Source: Actinoplanes sp. NBRC 103695
GTDB taxonomy: Bacteria > Actinomycetota > Actinomycetes > Mycobacteriales > Micromonosporaceae
Direction: 5' to 3'
DNA length: 64,000 bases
Assembly: GCF_030269485.1 (NCBI RefSeq)
Contig: NZ_BSTL01000035.1
Location: 5,045-69,044, forward strand
Positions 33,819-41,820 of the stretch are shown here, one piece after another. Position 1 is the stretch's first letter, and every line of letters starts with the position of its first letter. A program made the translations under genes and the position numbers. The notes beneath the pieces were generated by a model, which was not told the DNA's origin, ran no database searches, and saw nothing but the letters and a program-made list of their open reading frames with translations.

Positions 33819-34235
33819 TTGAAGATCATCGAGGTTAGCGACGAAGCATTCGAAAAGATCTCGTTCGTCGCGAACGTAGCCGGGATCAGCGTGGCCGTGG
33901 CCGTCGACCGGCTGATCGCGAAGGCGAGCGAGCCACCGAGACAGACCCCGGATCCCGAGAGAACCTCCGAGGTAGACATGGAAGAGATCCCCGTCTCCGC
34001 GAGCTATCGCGGTCACGAGGTGTCAGGTTTCCTGAACTTGGAGACGGAACGACTCCGCATCACCGAAGCACCCAAGGCAGAACTGATCAGTTCTTACCGG
34101 TCACCGAGCAACGCCGCAGTCGAAGTAGTGCGCGCACTCAATCCCGCCCGGCAGCGCCCCGAGACGAACGGGTGGCGCTTCTTCAACGGTCCCGACGGAC
34201 AGTCGATCGACCGACACCGTCGACACCGGCCCTAA
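33819..34235 (+). CDS. RHH/SeqA-N-like putative DNA-binding protein
   Basis: 138 residues from a TTG at 33819 with AGGAGG four bases upstream. The N-terminus (IIEVSDEAFEKISFVANVAG, then SVAVAVDRLI) has the strand-helix-helix layout of ribbon-helix-helix or SeqA-N antitoxin-like proteins. A middle strand region follows (EIPVSASYRGHEVSGFL), and the C-terminus NGWRFFNGPDGQSID resembles the short WRF-x-DG motif found at the ends of restriction-linked and nuclease-linked proteins. It is divergent from yefM-yoeB. Function unknown. Confidence 0.6.
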   Translation: MKIIEVSDEAFEKISFVANVAGISVAVAVDRLIAKASEPPRQTPDPERTSEVDMEEIPVSASYRGHEVSGFLNLETERLRITEAPKAELISSYRSPSNAAVEVVRALNPARQRPETNGWRFFNGPDGQSIDRHRRHRP

Positions 34236-34246
34236 CGCCGCTGCAC

Positions 34247-34387
34247 ATAGACGTGGCGCCGACCCTCTGTCGGCGCCACGTCTATGATCTTGCAGTGGAG
34301 GTGCTCGCCGCCTACTTGATCCCGGTGGATCAGATACAGCAGCTGCGAGCCGAGCTGGCCGAAGTACGCATGCCCGGCGGTCCCTGA
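34247..34387 (+). repeat. ssrA-like element d: hairpin, core and conserved arm
   Basis: The strongest hairpin of the set, ATAGACGTGGCGCCGAC/GTCGGCGCCACGTCTAT (34247-34285), then core GATCTTGCAGTGGAGGTGCT and arm CGCCGCCTACTTGATCCCGG. The frame reads YDLAVEVLAAYLIP, then IQQLRAELAEV, with a stop at 34387. Confidence 0.75.
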
Positions 34388-34401
34388 GCCGGAGGAAGGC
34401 T

Positions 34402-35079
34402 TCAGGCGGCGGTGCGCTTCGCCGCTGCCAGCGCCTCGCGTACGACCTGCGTGCTCGCCGGCGTACCGGGAAGCTCCCCGTAAACACCGTAGGGAGTCAC
34501 GTAGACCGGGGTGTCCCGCTGGGCGCGCCAGTTCTCGGCGAGCGGGCCAGAGTCCACGGCGTCGAAGCCGAGGCTGTCGAAGAGCTCGCTGACCGCCTGC
34601 TTGGCGGCGTCGTCGTCACCGGCGATCGGCAGTGCCGACCGGTCCGTGCTACCCGCCGGCCGCGCCAGGGACCGCAGATGCCCGAACCAGATGTTGTTGA
34701 ATCCCTTCACCACGCGGCTTTCCGGTAGGTGCTTCTGCAGCAGCTCACCAGTAGTACTGGAGCCGTCTTCCAACTCGTCGAAGACGCCGTCGCGCTCCGG
34801 GTAGTAGTTGTTGGTGTCGATGACCACCTTGCCCGCCAAGGGTTCCACCGGAACGTCCCGGTACGCCCGCAGCGGCACGGTCACCACCACGACGTCGCCA
34901 GCCGCGGCCGCCTCCGCAGGGGTTGCGGCGCGCGCCTTCGGCCCCAGCTCGGACACCAGGTCCTCGATGGTCTGCGGACCCCGTGAGTTGCTCAGCACCA
35001 CGTCGTAGCCGGCGGCGACCGCCAGCCACGCCACTGTGCTGCCGATGTTGCCACTGCCGATGAGTCCGATCGTCGTCAT
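34402..35079 (-). CDS. NADPH-dependent F420-reductase-type oxidoreductase
   Basis: 225 residues from the ATG at 35079. The Rossmann start MTTIGLIGSGNIGSTVAWLA, then GYDVVLSNSRGPQTIEDL (NADP-type Ser/Arg), VVVTVPLRAYRDVP, VIDTNNYYPERDG and VVKGFNNIW are hallmarks of the NADPH:F420 oxidoreductase/NADP-binding domain family. Whether it uses F420 is not decidable from sequence. It lies between element d and the tmRNA 3' end, the youngest position in the proposed array. Confidence 0.85.
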   Translation of the reverse strand: MTTIGLIGSGNIGSTVAWLAVAAGYDVVLSNSRGPQTIEDLVSELGPKARAATPAEAAAAGDVVVVTVPLRAYRDVPVEPLAGKVVIDTNNYYPERDGVFDELEDGSSTTGELLQKHLPESRVVKGFNNIWFGHLRSLARPAGSTDRSALPIAGDDDAAKQAVSELFDSLGFDAVDSGPLAENWRAQRDTPVYVTPYGVYGELPGTPASTQVVREALAAAKRTAA

Positions 35080-35186
35080 GTCAGCGGGAACCTCGGCGAT
35101 CCTCGACCGATTCCTCCTGGCGGCACACCGTGACAGGTGGCACACCGGCCGAACGGGTGGAGCGCGACCGGGCACGGCACGATGCG

Positions 35187-35243
35187 ACCGAAGGCGCCAC
35201 CTGTGAGAGGCGACGCCTTCGGTGATCTTGCAGTGGAGGTGCC
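35187..35243 (-). repeat. ssrA 3'-end element e (hairpin plus core at the tmRNA end)
   Basis: Hairpin ACCGAAGGCGCCACCT/AGGCGACGCCTTCGGT (35187-35223), probably the tmRNA terminator, abuts GATCTTGCAGTGGAGGTGCC (35224-35243). The last ten bases of this core are the tmRNA acceptor end. The same core, with other hairpins, occurs in elements a-d. Confidence 0.8.
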
Positions 35244-35609
35244 GGGAATCGAACCCGGGTCCTTCGTTGTTTTGTCAGGGCTTCTCCGAGCGCAGCTCAC
35301 TGTGCCTCTACTCGGCCCCACCAATCACGTGAGCAAGTTGGTGTGACGGGCCCAGTCGCTGATTAATCTCGCCGCGCGGACCCCGCGACCGGGTCCGGTT
35401 GGCCAACCTCCTAGCTGATGGTGGTTACTGGGCCGGAGGTACTCCCAGACCACCAGACTCCGCTACTCGCCTCAGGCGGCGAGAGCGTAAGAGTCAGCGC
35501 TATCGTTCTTGGCGCTTATTGTTTTCCGACGACCGATTCTCGAGACGACGTCGGCTTCCTCGGCTCGCTTCCCCTGTCTCCACGGACGAAGTCGAAACCA
35601 GTCACCCCC
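35234..35609 (-). ncRNA. ssrA: tmRNA (transfer-messenger RNA)
   Basis: About 376 nt. The 5' end GGGGGTGACTGGTTTCGAC pairs its first seven bases with CACCTCC at the 3' end, and the T arm GGGTTCGATTCCC is present. CCA is not encoded. The tag frame around 35472-35510 ends AKNDSADSYALAA before its TGA, with GCC as the likely resume codon, the expected ALAA degradation signal. With SmpB it rescues stalled ribosomes and tags the peptide for proteolysis. Confidence 0.95.
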
Positions 35610-35680
35610 TAGAAGTGCCGCTCCCACGATGGGCGCGGACCCCAAGCTTAACGCCTCGACCACAGCGGATCATCCCGGTA

Positions 35681-36304
35681 TCAGCGGCGTCCGCCGCCCG
35701 AGCAGCTCCGGCCGTTGATGCTGCAGCTCACGGGCCGGACGGAGGCGCCGTTGCGGGCGTCGCCGCCGAAGGAGAACATCGCGGTCTTGTCCGCTCCGAG
35801 GGAGCTGCCGTGGAAGACGGCCACGCTGCCGCTGGAGGACAGGGTCGCTCCGGAGGCCTGGGTGATGGAGACCCCGGATTCGAAGGTGAGGGTCATCGTC
35901 CAGCTCCCGGCGCCCTCGCCGGTGTTGGTGACCATGGCTCCGCCGCGTACGCCCTGGCGGGTCCGCTGCACCGAGTAGCGCGCGTAGATCGACGACGCGG
36001 GCTTGGGGGTGGCCGGCTTGGCCGACGGTGTCTTCGACGGCGACTTGGACGGCTTGGCCGATGGGGACTTGGACGCCGATTTCGACGCCACGGGGGTCTT
36101 GGGCAGCACCGACGGCGGCGCGGCGGCCCCGATGGGCGGCGCGTCCGACAAAGCCGGTGGGGGTGACGACAGTGCGGGGGAGATCATCAGGGGCGGACCG
36201 AGCGGGGGCTCGCGGGTCAGGCGGACGACCAGACCGGACACCCCGATACTGGCCATCACCAAGGCCACGACCAGTACATATCGATGCCGGGCGAGGAATG
36301 ACAC
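35681..36304 (-). CDS. Secreted protein with Ser/Pro/Lys linker and CBM2-like domain
   Basis: 207 residues. An N-terminal membrane/signal helix (YVLVVALVMASIGVSGLVV), a low-complexity linker (Ser/Pro/Lys repeats, about 45-105) and a C-terminal beta-sandwich of about 100 residues (YARYSVQRTRQGVRGGAMVT, then GSWTMTLTFESGVSITQASG) resembling a family-2 carbohydrate-binding module, with two late Cys. Conserved surface Trp are mostly absent, so sugar binding is doubtful. It lies between smpB and ssrA. Confidence 0.7.
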   Translation of the reverse strand: MSFLARHRYVLVVALVMASIGVSGLVVRLTREPPLGPPLMISPALSSPPPALSDAPPIGAAAPPSVLPKTPVASKSASKSPSAKPSKSPSKTPSAKPATPKPASSIYARYSVQRTRQGVRGGAMVTNTGEGAGSWTMTLTFESGVSITQASGATLSSSGSVAVFHGSSLGADKTAMFSFGGDARNGASVRPVSCSINGRSCSGGGRR

Positions 36305-36320
36305 GCTGGCACCTTATCGG

Positions 36321-36797
36321 TCAGGCCATGCCTTTGCCACGTCGGCCCATCGCCTTGTCGATCTCTTTCTGGGCGTCCCGTTTCGCCAGGTCCTGACGCT
36401 TGTCGTACGCCTTCTTACCCTTGGCCAGCCCGAGCTCGACCTTCGCGTACCCGTTGTCGAAGAAAACCGAGAGTGGCACCAGGGTAACGCCGTCGTCGCG
36501 GAGCTTGCCCTGCATCTTCTGGATCTCGGCGCGGTTGAGCAGCAGCTTGCGCACCCGGCGCGGCTCGTGGTTGGTCCAGGTGCCCTGCGTGTACTCGGGA
36601 ATGTGCATCCCGTGCAGGAACATTTCGCCGTTGTTCTCGTGGCCGAACGCGTCGACCAGGGAGGCACGGCCGGCGCGGAGCGATTTCACCTCGGTGCCGG
36701 TGAGGACCATCCCGGCCTCGTAGGTCTCGATGATGGCGTAGTCGTGCCGCGCTTTGCGGTTCGAGGCCACGACCTTGCGCCCCTGTTCGCGCGGCAT
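36321..36797 (-). CDS. smpB: SsrA-binding protein SmpB
   Basis: 158 residues from the ATG at 36797 (AGGAG eight bases upstream; a GTG nine bases further is possible). Motifs: VVASNRKARHDYAIIETYEA, GMVLTGTEVKSLRAGR, LHGMHIPEYTQGTW and RKLLLNRAEIQKM, plus the basic C-terminal tail that enters the mRNA channel (KGKKAYDKRQDLAKRDAQKE). It delivers tmRNA to stalled ribosomes. It stands 0.7 kb upstream of ssrA on the same strand. Confidence 0.97.
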   Translation of the reverse strand: MPREQGRKVVASNRKARHDYAIIETYEAGMVLTGTEVKSLRAGRASLVDAFGHENNGEMFLHGMHIPEYTQGTWTNHEPRRVRKLLLNRAEIQKMQGKLRDDGVTLVPLSVFFDNGYAKVELGLAKGKKAYDKRQDLAKRDAQKEIDKAMGRRGKGMA

Positions 36798-36838
36798 GCC
36801 AATCACTCCTGGGAAAGAACGGGATTCGACCGCTCAAT

Positions 36839-38080
36839 CTAACAGAGGCAGGACGGCAGGTATTTCAGCGGATTCTTCGGTTCGCCGTTGATCCGGGTCT
36901 CGAAGTGGAGGTGGTTGCCGGTGGACGCGCCGGTGGTGCCGACCCGGCCGATGATCTCGCCGCGGCGGACGTGCTGGCCGACGTACACCTGGATCTCGGA
37001 CTGGTGGCCGTAGCAGGTGGAGAGCTTGTCCCCGTGGAAGACGCAGGTGTACTGGCCGTAGCCGCCGTACCAGCCGGCGCGGATGACCCGCCCGTCGGCC
37101 GCGGCCCGGATGGGTGAGCCGCCACCGGCCGCGATGTCCACCCCGGCGTGGAGCTGCCAGACGCGGTAGTAGGGGTCGAACCGGGAGCCGAACTCGCTGG
37201 ATTTCCAGCCGTGCACAGGCATCAGCAGCATCCCGCCGTGGTACGACCCGCTGTAGCTGCCGCCGTTCTTGCTTTCCCAGTCCTGCAGCGCGGCCACGAC
37301 CCGCTGTTCCTCGGCCTGGGCGGCGCGGTATTTGGCGAGCACCGCGGTCCGCTGCGAGTTGGCCACGCTGAGGGCTTCGCGCCGGCTTTCGGCGAGGGCG
37401 ACGACGGCGGCCTGGGCGGCTTCGGCGGCGTCCTCCGCGCGGCGGGCGTCCTGCAGCTTGCCGGTGGCGTCCTGCTCGGCGGCCTCGGCGGCACGCTGGG
37501 CGAGCCCGGCCTGGTCCTGTTCGGTACGCACGTCGCGCCGCGCCGTGACCACAAGGTCGACGGTCTTCTGCTGTTTGCGCATGACCTGGCCGACCATGCC
37601 GAGCCGGTCCATCGCGTCCTGCGGTCCGGTCGCGCCGACGAGCACGTTGATCACGGCGATGTCCCCGCCCATGTAGCTCGCCGACGCGATCTCGTCGACC
37701 CCGTCCCGCGCCCGATCCACGCGACTCTGCGCGGCGGCGAAACGACCTTTGATCTTCTGGTACGCGGCCCGCGCCGCGTCCGCCTTCCGTCGCGCCGTGT
37801 TGGCCTGCGCCCGGGCGGCGGCGACGACGCCTCGCGTGGTGGCGACCTTCTGCTGGGCGACGGGCAGGGCGGCCGCGGTGGCTTCGAGGCGCTGGGCGGC
37901 GGTCCGCGCCTGTTCGGTGGCGGCCTCGAGCACCGCTTCGGCCCGGTCGGCGGCTCGGGCGGCGCGTTTGGCGTCGCCGCGCGGGTCGGCGGTCGCCGGT
38001 GCCGGCGCCACGAGCATGGACCCGGCCACGCAGAGCACGGCCAACACTCTGGTCACCCGGCTATGTCGACTGGACCCCAC
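36839..38080 (-). CDS. Coiled-coil M23 peptidoglycan hydrolase (FtsEX-associated type)
   Basis: 413 residues. A signal peptide (VLAVLCVAGSMLVAPAPATA), a long Ala/Arg/Glu coiled coil (about 35-285) and a LytM/M23 domain (about 300-410) with intact metal and catalytic motifs: HAGVDIA, CYGHQ and GNHLHFE. The architecture matches EnvC/RipC-type septal hydrolases. Its place right after ftsE-ftsX on the same strand indicates that it is the hydrolase activated by FtsEX during division, though a terminator-like hairpin separates it from ftsX. Confidence 0.88.
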   Translation of the reverse strand: MGSSRHSRVTRVLAVLCVAGSMLVAPAPATADPRGDAKRAARAADRAEAVLEAATEQARTAAQRLEATAAALPVAQQKVATTRGVVAAARAQANTARRKADAARAAYQKIKGRFAAAQSRVDRARDGVDEIASASYMGGDIAVINVLVGATGPQDAMDRLGMVGQVMRKQQKTVDLVVTARRDVRTEQDQAGLAQRAAEAAEQDATGKLQDARRAEDAAEAAQAAVVALAESRREALSVANSQRTAVLAKYRAAQAEEQRVVAALQDWESKNGGSYSGSYHGGMLLMPVHGWKSSEFGSRFDPYYRVWQLHAGVDIAAGGGSPIRAAADGRVIRAGWYGGYGQYTCVFHGDKLSTCYGHQSEIQVYVGQHVRRGEIIGRVGTTGASTGNHLHFETRINGEPKNPLKYLPSCLC

Positions 38081-38127
38081 ATCCGCACCGTACTCCGCCT
38101 AACAGCCCTTATGGCCTAAAACGCCCA

Positions 38128-38157
38128 ATAGCCGCATCCCAGGCGGGATGCGGCTAT
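38128..38157 (-). terminator. Terminator-like hairpin after ftsX
   Basis: Perfect 13-bp stem ATAGCCGCATCCC/GGGATGCGGCTAT with a four-base loop between ftsX and the hydrolase gene. No clear T-tract follows. Confidence 0.6.
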
Positions 38158-38176
38158 CGAACAGGCTCGGCGAGCG

Positions 38177-39052
38177 CTAGACGCGCAGGTAGAACCGCAG
38201 CGTGACCCAGGCGGTGACCGCGCTTACCAGGGCCCCGACCCCGGCGAGCAGCGGCAGCATCAGCCAGACGTTGCCGTTCGGGATGGGTGTCAGCACGTTG
38301 GTGAGCGCCTGGAGCCGGCCGTCCAGCAGCACCACCTTGCTGATGAACAGGAAGACGAAGCCGAGGATCGCGCCGACCAGCCCGGCCGCGACCGCCTCCA
38401 GCACGAACGGCGCCTGGATGAACCAGTTGGAGGCGCCGACGAGTTTCATCACCGCGACCTCGCGCCGCTTGCTGTACGCCGCCACTTGGATGGTGTTACC
38501 CACCAGCAGCAACGCGGCCAAGGCCATCACCCCCGCCACGACCAGCGCCATCAACTGGATCGAGTTGAAGATGTCGAACACCTTCTTGAGGAGTTCGCGC
38601 TGGTCGACGATGTCCTGGATGCCCTGCATGCCGCGCATCTGGTCGGCGAAGGCACCGTACTGCTCCGGGTCCTTCAGCTTCACCCGGTACGACTCGGGGA
38701 GGCTGTCCGGAGTGACGGACTTGATGAAGTCGGGCGAATCGCGCCAGATGACCTGGAACTTCTTGAACGCGTCCTGTTTGCTCTCGTACTGCCGGGACTC
38801 GGTCAGCGCGTTGTTGGCGATCGCCTGGTCGATCGCCGACTTCTGAGCGTCCGTGACGTCGTCGCGGAGGAAGATCGAGACCTCGATCTCGCCGTAGTAG
38901 AAGTTCTTCATCTGATCGACCTGCATGTAGAGCAGGACGCTCGCGCCGAGCATCGTCAACGAGACCGACATGGTGATGATCATGGCGACGGTCATGGTGA
39001 CGTTGCGCCAGAGACCGACCAGGACCTCGTTGAGGACGTATTTCAACCGCAT
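38177..39052 (-). CDS. ftsX: Cell-division permease-like protein FtsX
   Basis: 291 residues. The N-terminal membrane helix (NVTMTVAMIITMSVSLTMLG), an extracellular domain of about 110 residues that contacts the hydrolase (IEVSIFLRDDVTDAQKSAID) and three C-terminal helices with the FtsX motif YSKRREVAVMKLVGASNWFI give the standard four-helix topology. It follows ftsE by about 50 nt. Confidence 0.96.
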   Translation of the reverse strand: MRLKYVLNEVLVGLWRNVTMTVAMIITMSVSLTMLGASVLLYMQVDQMKNFYYGEIEVSIFLRDDVTDAQKSAIDQAIANNALTESRQYESKQDAFKKFQVIWRDSPDFIKSVTPDSLPESYRVKLKDPEQYGAFADQMRGMQGIQDIVDQRELLKKVFDIFNSIQLMALVVAGVMALAALLLVGNTIQVAAYSKRREVAVMKLVGASNWFIQAPFVLEAVAAGLVGAILGFVFLFISKVVLLDGRLQALTNVLTPIPNGNVWLMLPLLAGVGALVSAVTAWVTLRFYLRV

Positions 39053-39102
39053 CGGGGGTTTCCTTCAGTGGGAGAACGGGGCGGGCACGGGTAGGTGCTG
39101 GG

Positions 39103-39783
39103 TCAGCCGTAGACGCCGCGCGCCTGGTCGCGGACGATCCGCCCGCTCTCGATCTCGATGACCCGGCGGCGCATCTGGTTCACGATGTTGGAGTCGTGGG
39201 TGACCATGACGACCGTGGTGCCGGTGCGGTTGATCCGGTCGAGCAGCCGCATGATCTCGATCGACGTGTCCGGGTCGAGGTTACCGGTGGGCTCGTCGGC
39301 GAGCAGGATCAGCGGCCGGTTGACGAACGCCCGCGCCACGGCGACACGCTGCTGCTCACCGCCGGACAACTCGTGGGGGTAGCGGTGCTCCTTGCCGCCG
39401 AGGCCGACGAGTTCCAGGACCTCGGGGACGACGCGCCGCGCCACCGCCTTGGTCTTGCCGATGACCTCCAGAGCGAAGGCCACGTTCTCGTACGCCGTGC
39501 GGTTGGGGAGCAGTCGGAAGTCCTGGAACACGCAGCCGATCGAGCGCCGGAAGTGGGGGATCTTCCACGAGCGCAGCGTCGTCACGTCCTTGGCGTTCAC
39601 CACCACCTTGCCGTTGCTCGGCGACACCTCGTGCAGCAGCAACTTGATGATGGTGGACTTGCCGGAACCGGAGGGGCCGATGAAGAAGACGAACTCGCCC
39701 TTCTCGATCCCGACGCTGACGTTGTCCAGCGACGGGCGAGACGCCTTGGGATACGTCTTCGTCACGTTCTCGAGCTGAATCAC
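39103..39783 (-). CDS. ftsE: Cell-division ATP-binding protein FtsE
   Basis: 226 residues from the GTG at 39783 (VIQLENVTKTYPKA). Walker A GPSGSGKS, Q-loop VFQDFRLLPNRTAYENV, signature LSGGEQQRVAVARA, Walker B LILLADEPTGNLD and H-loop VMVTHD are all intact. It energises FtsX at the septum. First gene of the ftsE-ftsX block. Confidence 0.97.
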   Translation of the reverse strand: MIQLENVTKTYPKASRPSLDNVSVGIEKGEFVFFIGPSGSGKSTIIKLLLHEVSPSNGKVVVNAKDVTTLRSWKIPHFRRSIGCVFQDFRLLPNRTAYENVAFALEVIGKTKAVARRVVPEVLELVGLGGKEHRYPHELSGGEQQRVAVARAFVNRPLILLADEPTGNLDPDTSIEIMRLLDRINRTGTTVVMVTHDSNIVNQMRRRVIEIESGRIVRDQARGVYG

Positions 39784-39872
39784 GGGAGCAGAGTCTACGC
39801 GGTGTAACGAAAACGCCAAGTCGGCTGGTCGGCGCGATGTGCATGGCTTCACCAGCCCCGCGCGGACCGGAC

Positions 39873-40985
39873 TTACTCGGCCATCTGGCTCTGCTTGCGC
39901 CACCGGATGCCGGCCTGGATGAACTGGTCGAGGTCGCCGTCGAAGACCGAAGAGGGGTTGCCGACCTCGTACTCGGTGCGCAGATCCTTGACCATCTGGT
40001 AGGGATGCAGCACGTAGGAGCGCATTTGATCACCCCAGGAGCCGGTCGTGTCGTGCTTGAGGCCGGCCATCTTGGCCTCCTCCTCCTGGCGCTTGCGCTC
40101 GAGCAGCCGGGCCTGCAGGACCCGCAGTGCGGAGGCCTTGTTCTGCAGCTGCGACTTCTCGTTCTGGCACGTTACGACGATGCCTGTCGGAATGTGCGTG
40201 AGCCGGACCGCGGAGTCGGTCGTGTTAACGCTCTGTCCACCAGGCCCCGACGAGCGGTACACGTCGACGCGCATTTCGTTCTCCGGAATGTCGATGTGGT
40301 CGGTCTGCGCGACGACCGGCATCACCTCGACCCCGGCGAAGCTGGTCTGCCGCCGGCCCTGGTTGTCGAACGGGCTGATCCGGACCAGCCGGTGCGTTCC
40401 GGACTCGACGCTGAGCGTCCCGTACGCGTAGGGCACCTTCACCGCGAAGGTCGCCGACTTGAGGCCGGCCTCTTCCGCGTACGAGGTCTCGAAGACCTCG
40501 GTCGGGTAGCCGTGGCGCTCGGCCCAGCGCAGGTACATCCGCATCAGCATCTCGGCGAAGTCGGCGGCGTCCACGCCACCGGCGCCGGCCCGGATGGCCA
40601 CCACGGCCTCGCGGGAGTCGTACTCGCCGGAGAGCAGGGTGCGGACCTCCATCTCCTCGACGGCCTTGTGCAGCGCGACGAGCTCCTGGCCGACCTCCGC
40701 CACGGAGTCCTCGTCGGCCTCGTCCTGGGCCATCTCGAGCAGCAGCCCGGCGTCATCGAGGCGGGTGCGCAGCTTCTCCATCCGGCTGATCTCGCCGGAG
40801 AGGTACGCCAGACGTGAATTGACCTCCTGGGCCCGGGCCTGGTCGTCCCACAGATCGGGGGCCGAGGCCTGCTCCTCGAGGACTGCCTTGTCCTTGCGCA
40901 GCTTGTCGAGGTCCAGGACGTTCTCGATGTTGCGCAGGGTGGCGTCGAGGGACTTGAGCTGTTCGGGGAAATCGGCTGAACTCAC
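39873..40985 (-). CDS. prfB: Peptide chain release factor 2
   Basis: 370 residues. The catalytic GGQ loop (RSSGPGGQSVNTTDSAVRL) and the RF2 domain order (coiled coil, then GAGGVDAADFAEMLMRMYLR) are clear. The frame is continuous, without the programmed frameshift seen in many other bacteria. It releases peptides at UGA/UAA codons. It lies just before ftsE, the usual actinobacterial order. Confidence 0.97.
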   Translation of the reverse strand: MSSADFPEQLKSLDATLRNIENVLDLDKLRKDKAVLEEQASAPDLWDDQARAQEVNSRLAYLSGEISRMEKLRTRLDDAGLLLEMAQDEADEDSVAEVGQELVALHKAVEEMEVRTLLSGEYDSREAVVAIRAGAGGVDAADFAEMLMRMYLRWAERHGYPTEVFETSYAEEAGLKSATFAVKVPYAYGTLSVESGTHRLVRISPFDNQGRRQTSFAGVEVMPVVAQTDHIDIPENEMRVDVYRSSGPGGQSVNTTDSAVRLTHIPTGIVVTCQNEKSQLQNKASALRVLQARLLERKRQEEEAKMAGLKHDTTGSWGDQMRSYVLHPYQMVKDLRTEYEVGNPSSVFDGDLDQFIQAGIRWRKQSQMAE

Positions 40986-41000
40986 AACAGGTAAGACTAC

Positions 41001-41030
41001 GCCGCCCGGCCAGCTACCTGGCCGGGCGGC
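41001..41030 (-). terminator. Hairpin between padR and prfB
   Basis: Perfect 13-bp stem GCCGCCCGGCCAG/CTGGCCGGGCGGC with a four-base loop just past the PadR gene stop codon. It would insulate prfB from PadR transcription. Confidence 0.65.
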
Positions 41031-41039
41031 TCTGGACCA

Positions 41040-41555
41040 TCACTCTGCGGGCGCTACCTTCAGCCAGCTCAGGGCGGCCTTGTGGTAGGCGACGGCGAAC
41101 TCGAGGGCGGCGGCGCCGTACTGGTCGCCGGCCTTCTTCGCCTCCTTGGCCTGTTCGCGGGCCATCGCGAGCGCCTCCGAGTGGTACTCGTTGGCACCGG
41201 TGTAGAGCGACTTCAGCTGGTTGCCGGAGTGCTGCTGGCCGAAGGCGACCCGCAGGGCGACCGGGTTACGGATCGCGTCACGGCCGGGCGACTCGGCGAG
41301 CCACCGGCTGAACGCACGCTTGCCGGAGGCGGTGATGGCATAGGGCTGGCTGGACCTTGGTCCCGGCTTGCCTAGTCGGACGAATCCCATCTCGGCGAGC
41401 ACGGGTAGTTCGCGGTAGACCTGGCTCCGCGTCATCGACCAGTACGGCCCGAGACGGCGTTCGGCAGCCGCCATAAGCTGACCGCCGGTCATCGGGCCCT
41501 CGTGTAGCAGGCCCAAGAGGGCAGCAGCTGTTGGGTTGATCTGAGTGTCGGGCAT
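41040..41555 (-). CDS. PadR-family transcriptional regulator
   Basis: 171 residues. The winged helix (NPTAAALLGLLHEGPMTGGQ, then GPYWSMTRSQVYRELPVLAE, wing SSQPYAITASGKRAFSRWL) precedes a helical dimerisation domain (AMAREQAKEAKKAGDQYGAA), as in PadR/Vir proteins. The target and ligand are unknown; no efflux gene is adjacent. It precedes prfB on the same strand with a hairpin between. Confidence 0.9.
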   Translation of the reverse strand: MPDTQINPTAAALLGLLHEGPMTGGQLMAAAERRLGPYWSMTRSQVYRELPVLAEMGFVRLGKPGPRSSQPYAITASGKRAFSRWLAESPGRDAIRNPVALRVAFGQQHSGNQLKSLYTGANEYHSEALAMAREQAKEAKKAGDQYGAAALEFAVAYHKAALSWLKVAPAE

Positions 41556-41766
41556 GGCTTCTAAGCTGCCACTTTGTTCGCCCGGCGTCCAGGATATCGC
41601 CCGATCCGTCCATTTTGCGTCTCCACAAGCGACTGTCCCGCACAGACAGTCCGACCACGAGGGTCGTGACCGGGCGTTTTACCCATGTGGATCAGTGTCA
41701 CGCGATAAGATGGCACAGTGATTCGCCCAGACGGCGATCGCAGTGAGTAATCGGGCATATGAGGCA

Positions 41767-41806
41767 CGCCGCCGCGTCAACCATTCGTGGATTGACGCAG
41801 CGGCGC
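41767..41806 (-). terminator. Terminator-like hairpin after pruA
   Basis: GCCGCCGCGTCAACC and GGATTGACGCAGCGGC form a long stem with one or two mismatches, 15 nt past the pruA stop. No T-tract. Confidence 0.6.
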
Positions 41807-41820
41807 CTAAACTGGGGCAA

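Noticed and set aside
26620..35243. Integron with attC sites
   Set aside because: The hairpin-plus-core layout invites it, but no integron integrase is seen, the constant core is much longer than attC core boxes, and it coincides with the ssrA end. Insertion at ssrA explains more.
39873..40985. Programmed frameshift in prfB
   Set aside because: The frame is continuous from the start and has no early in-frame UGA.
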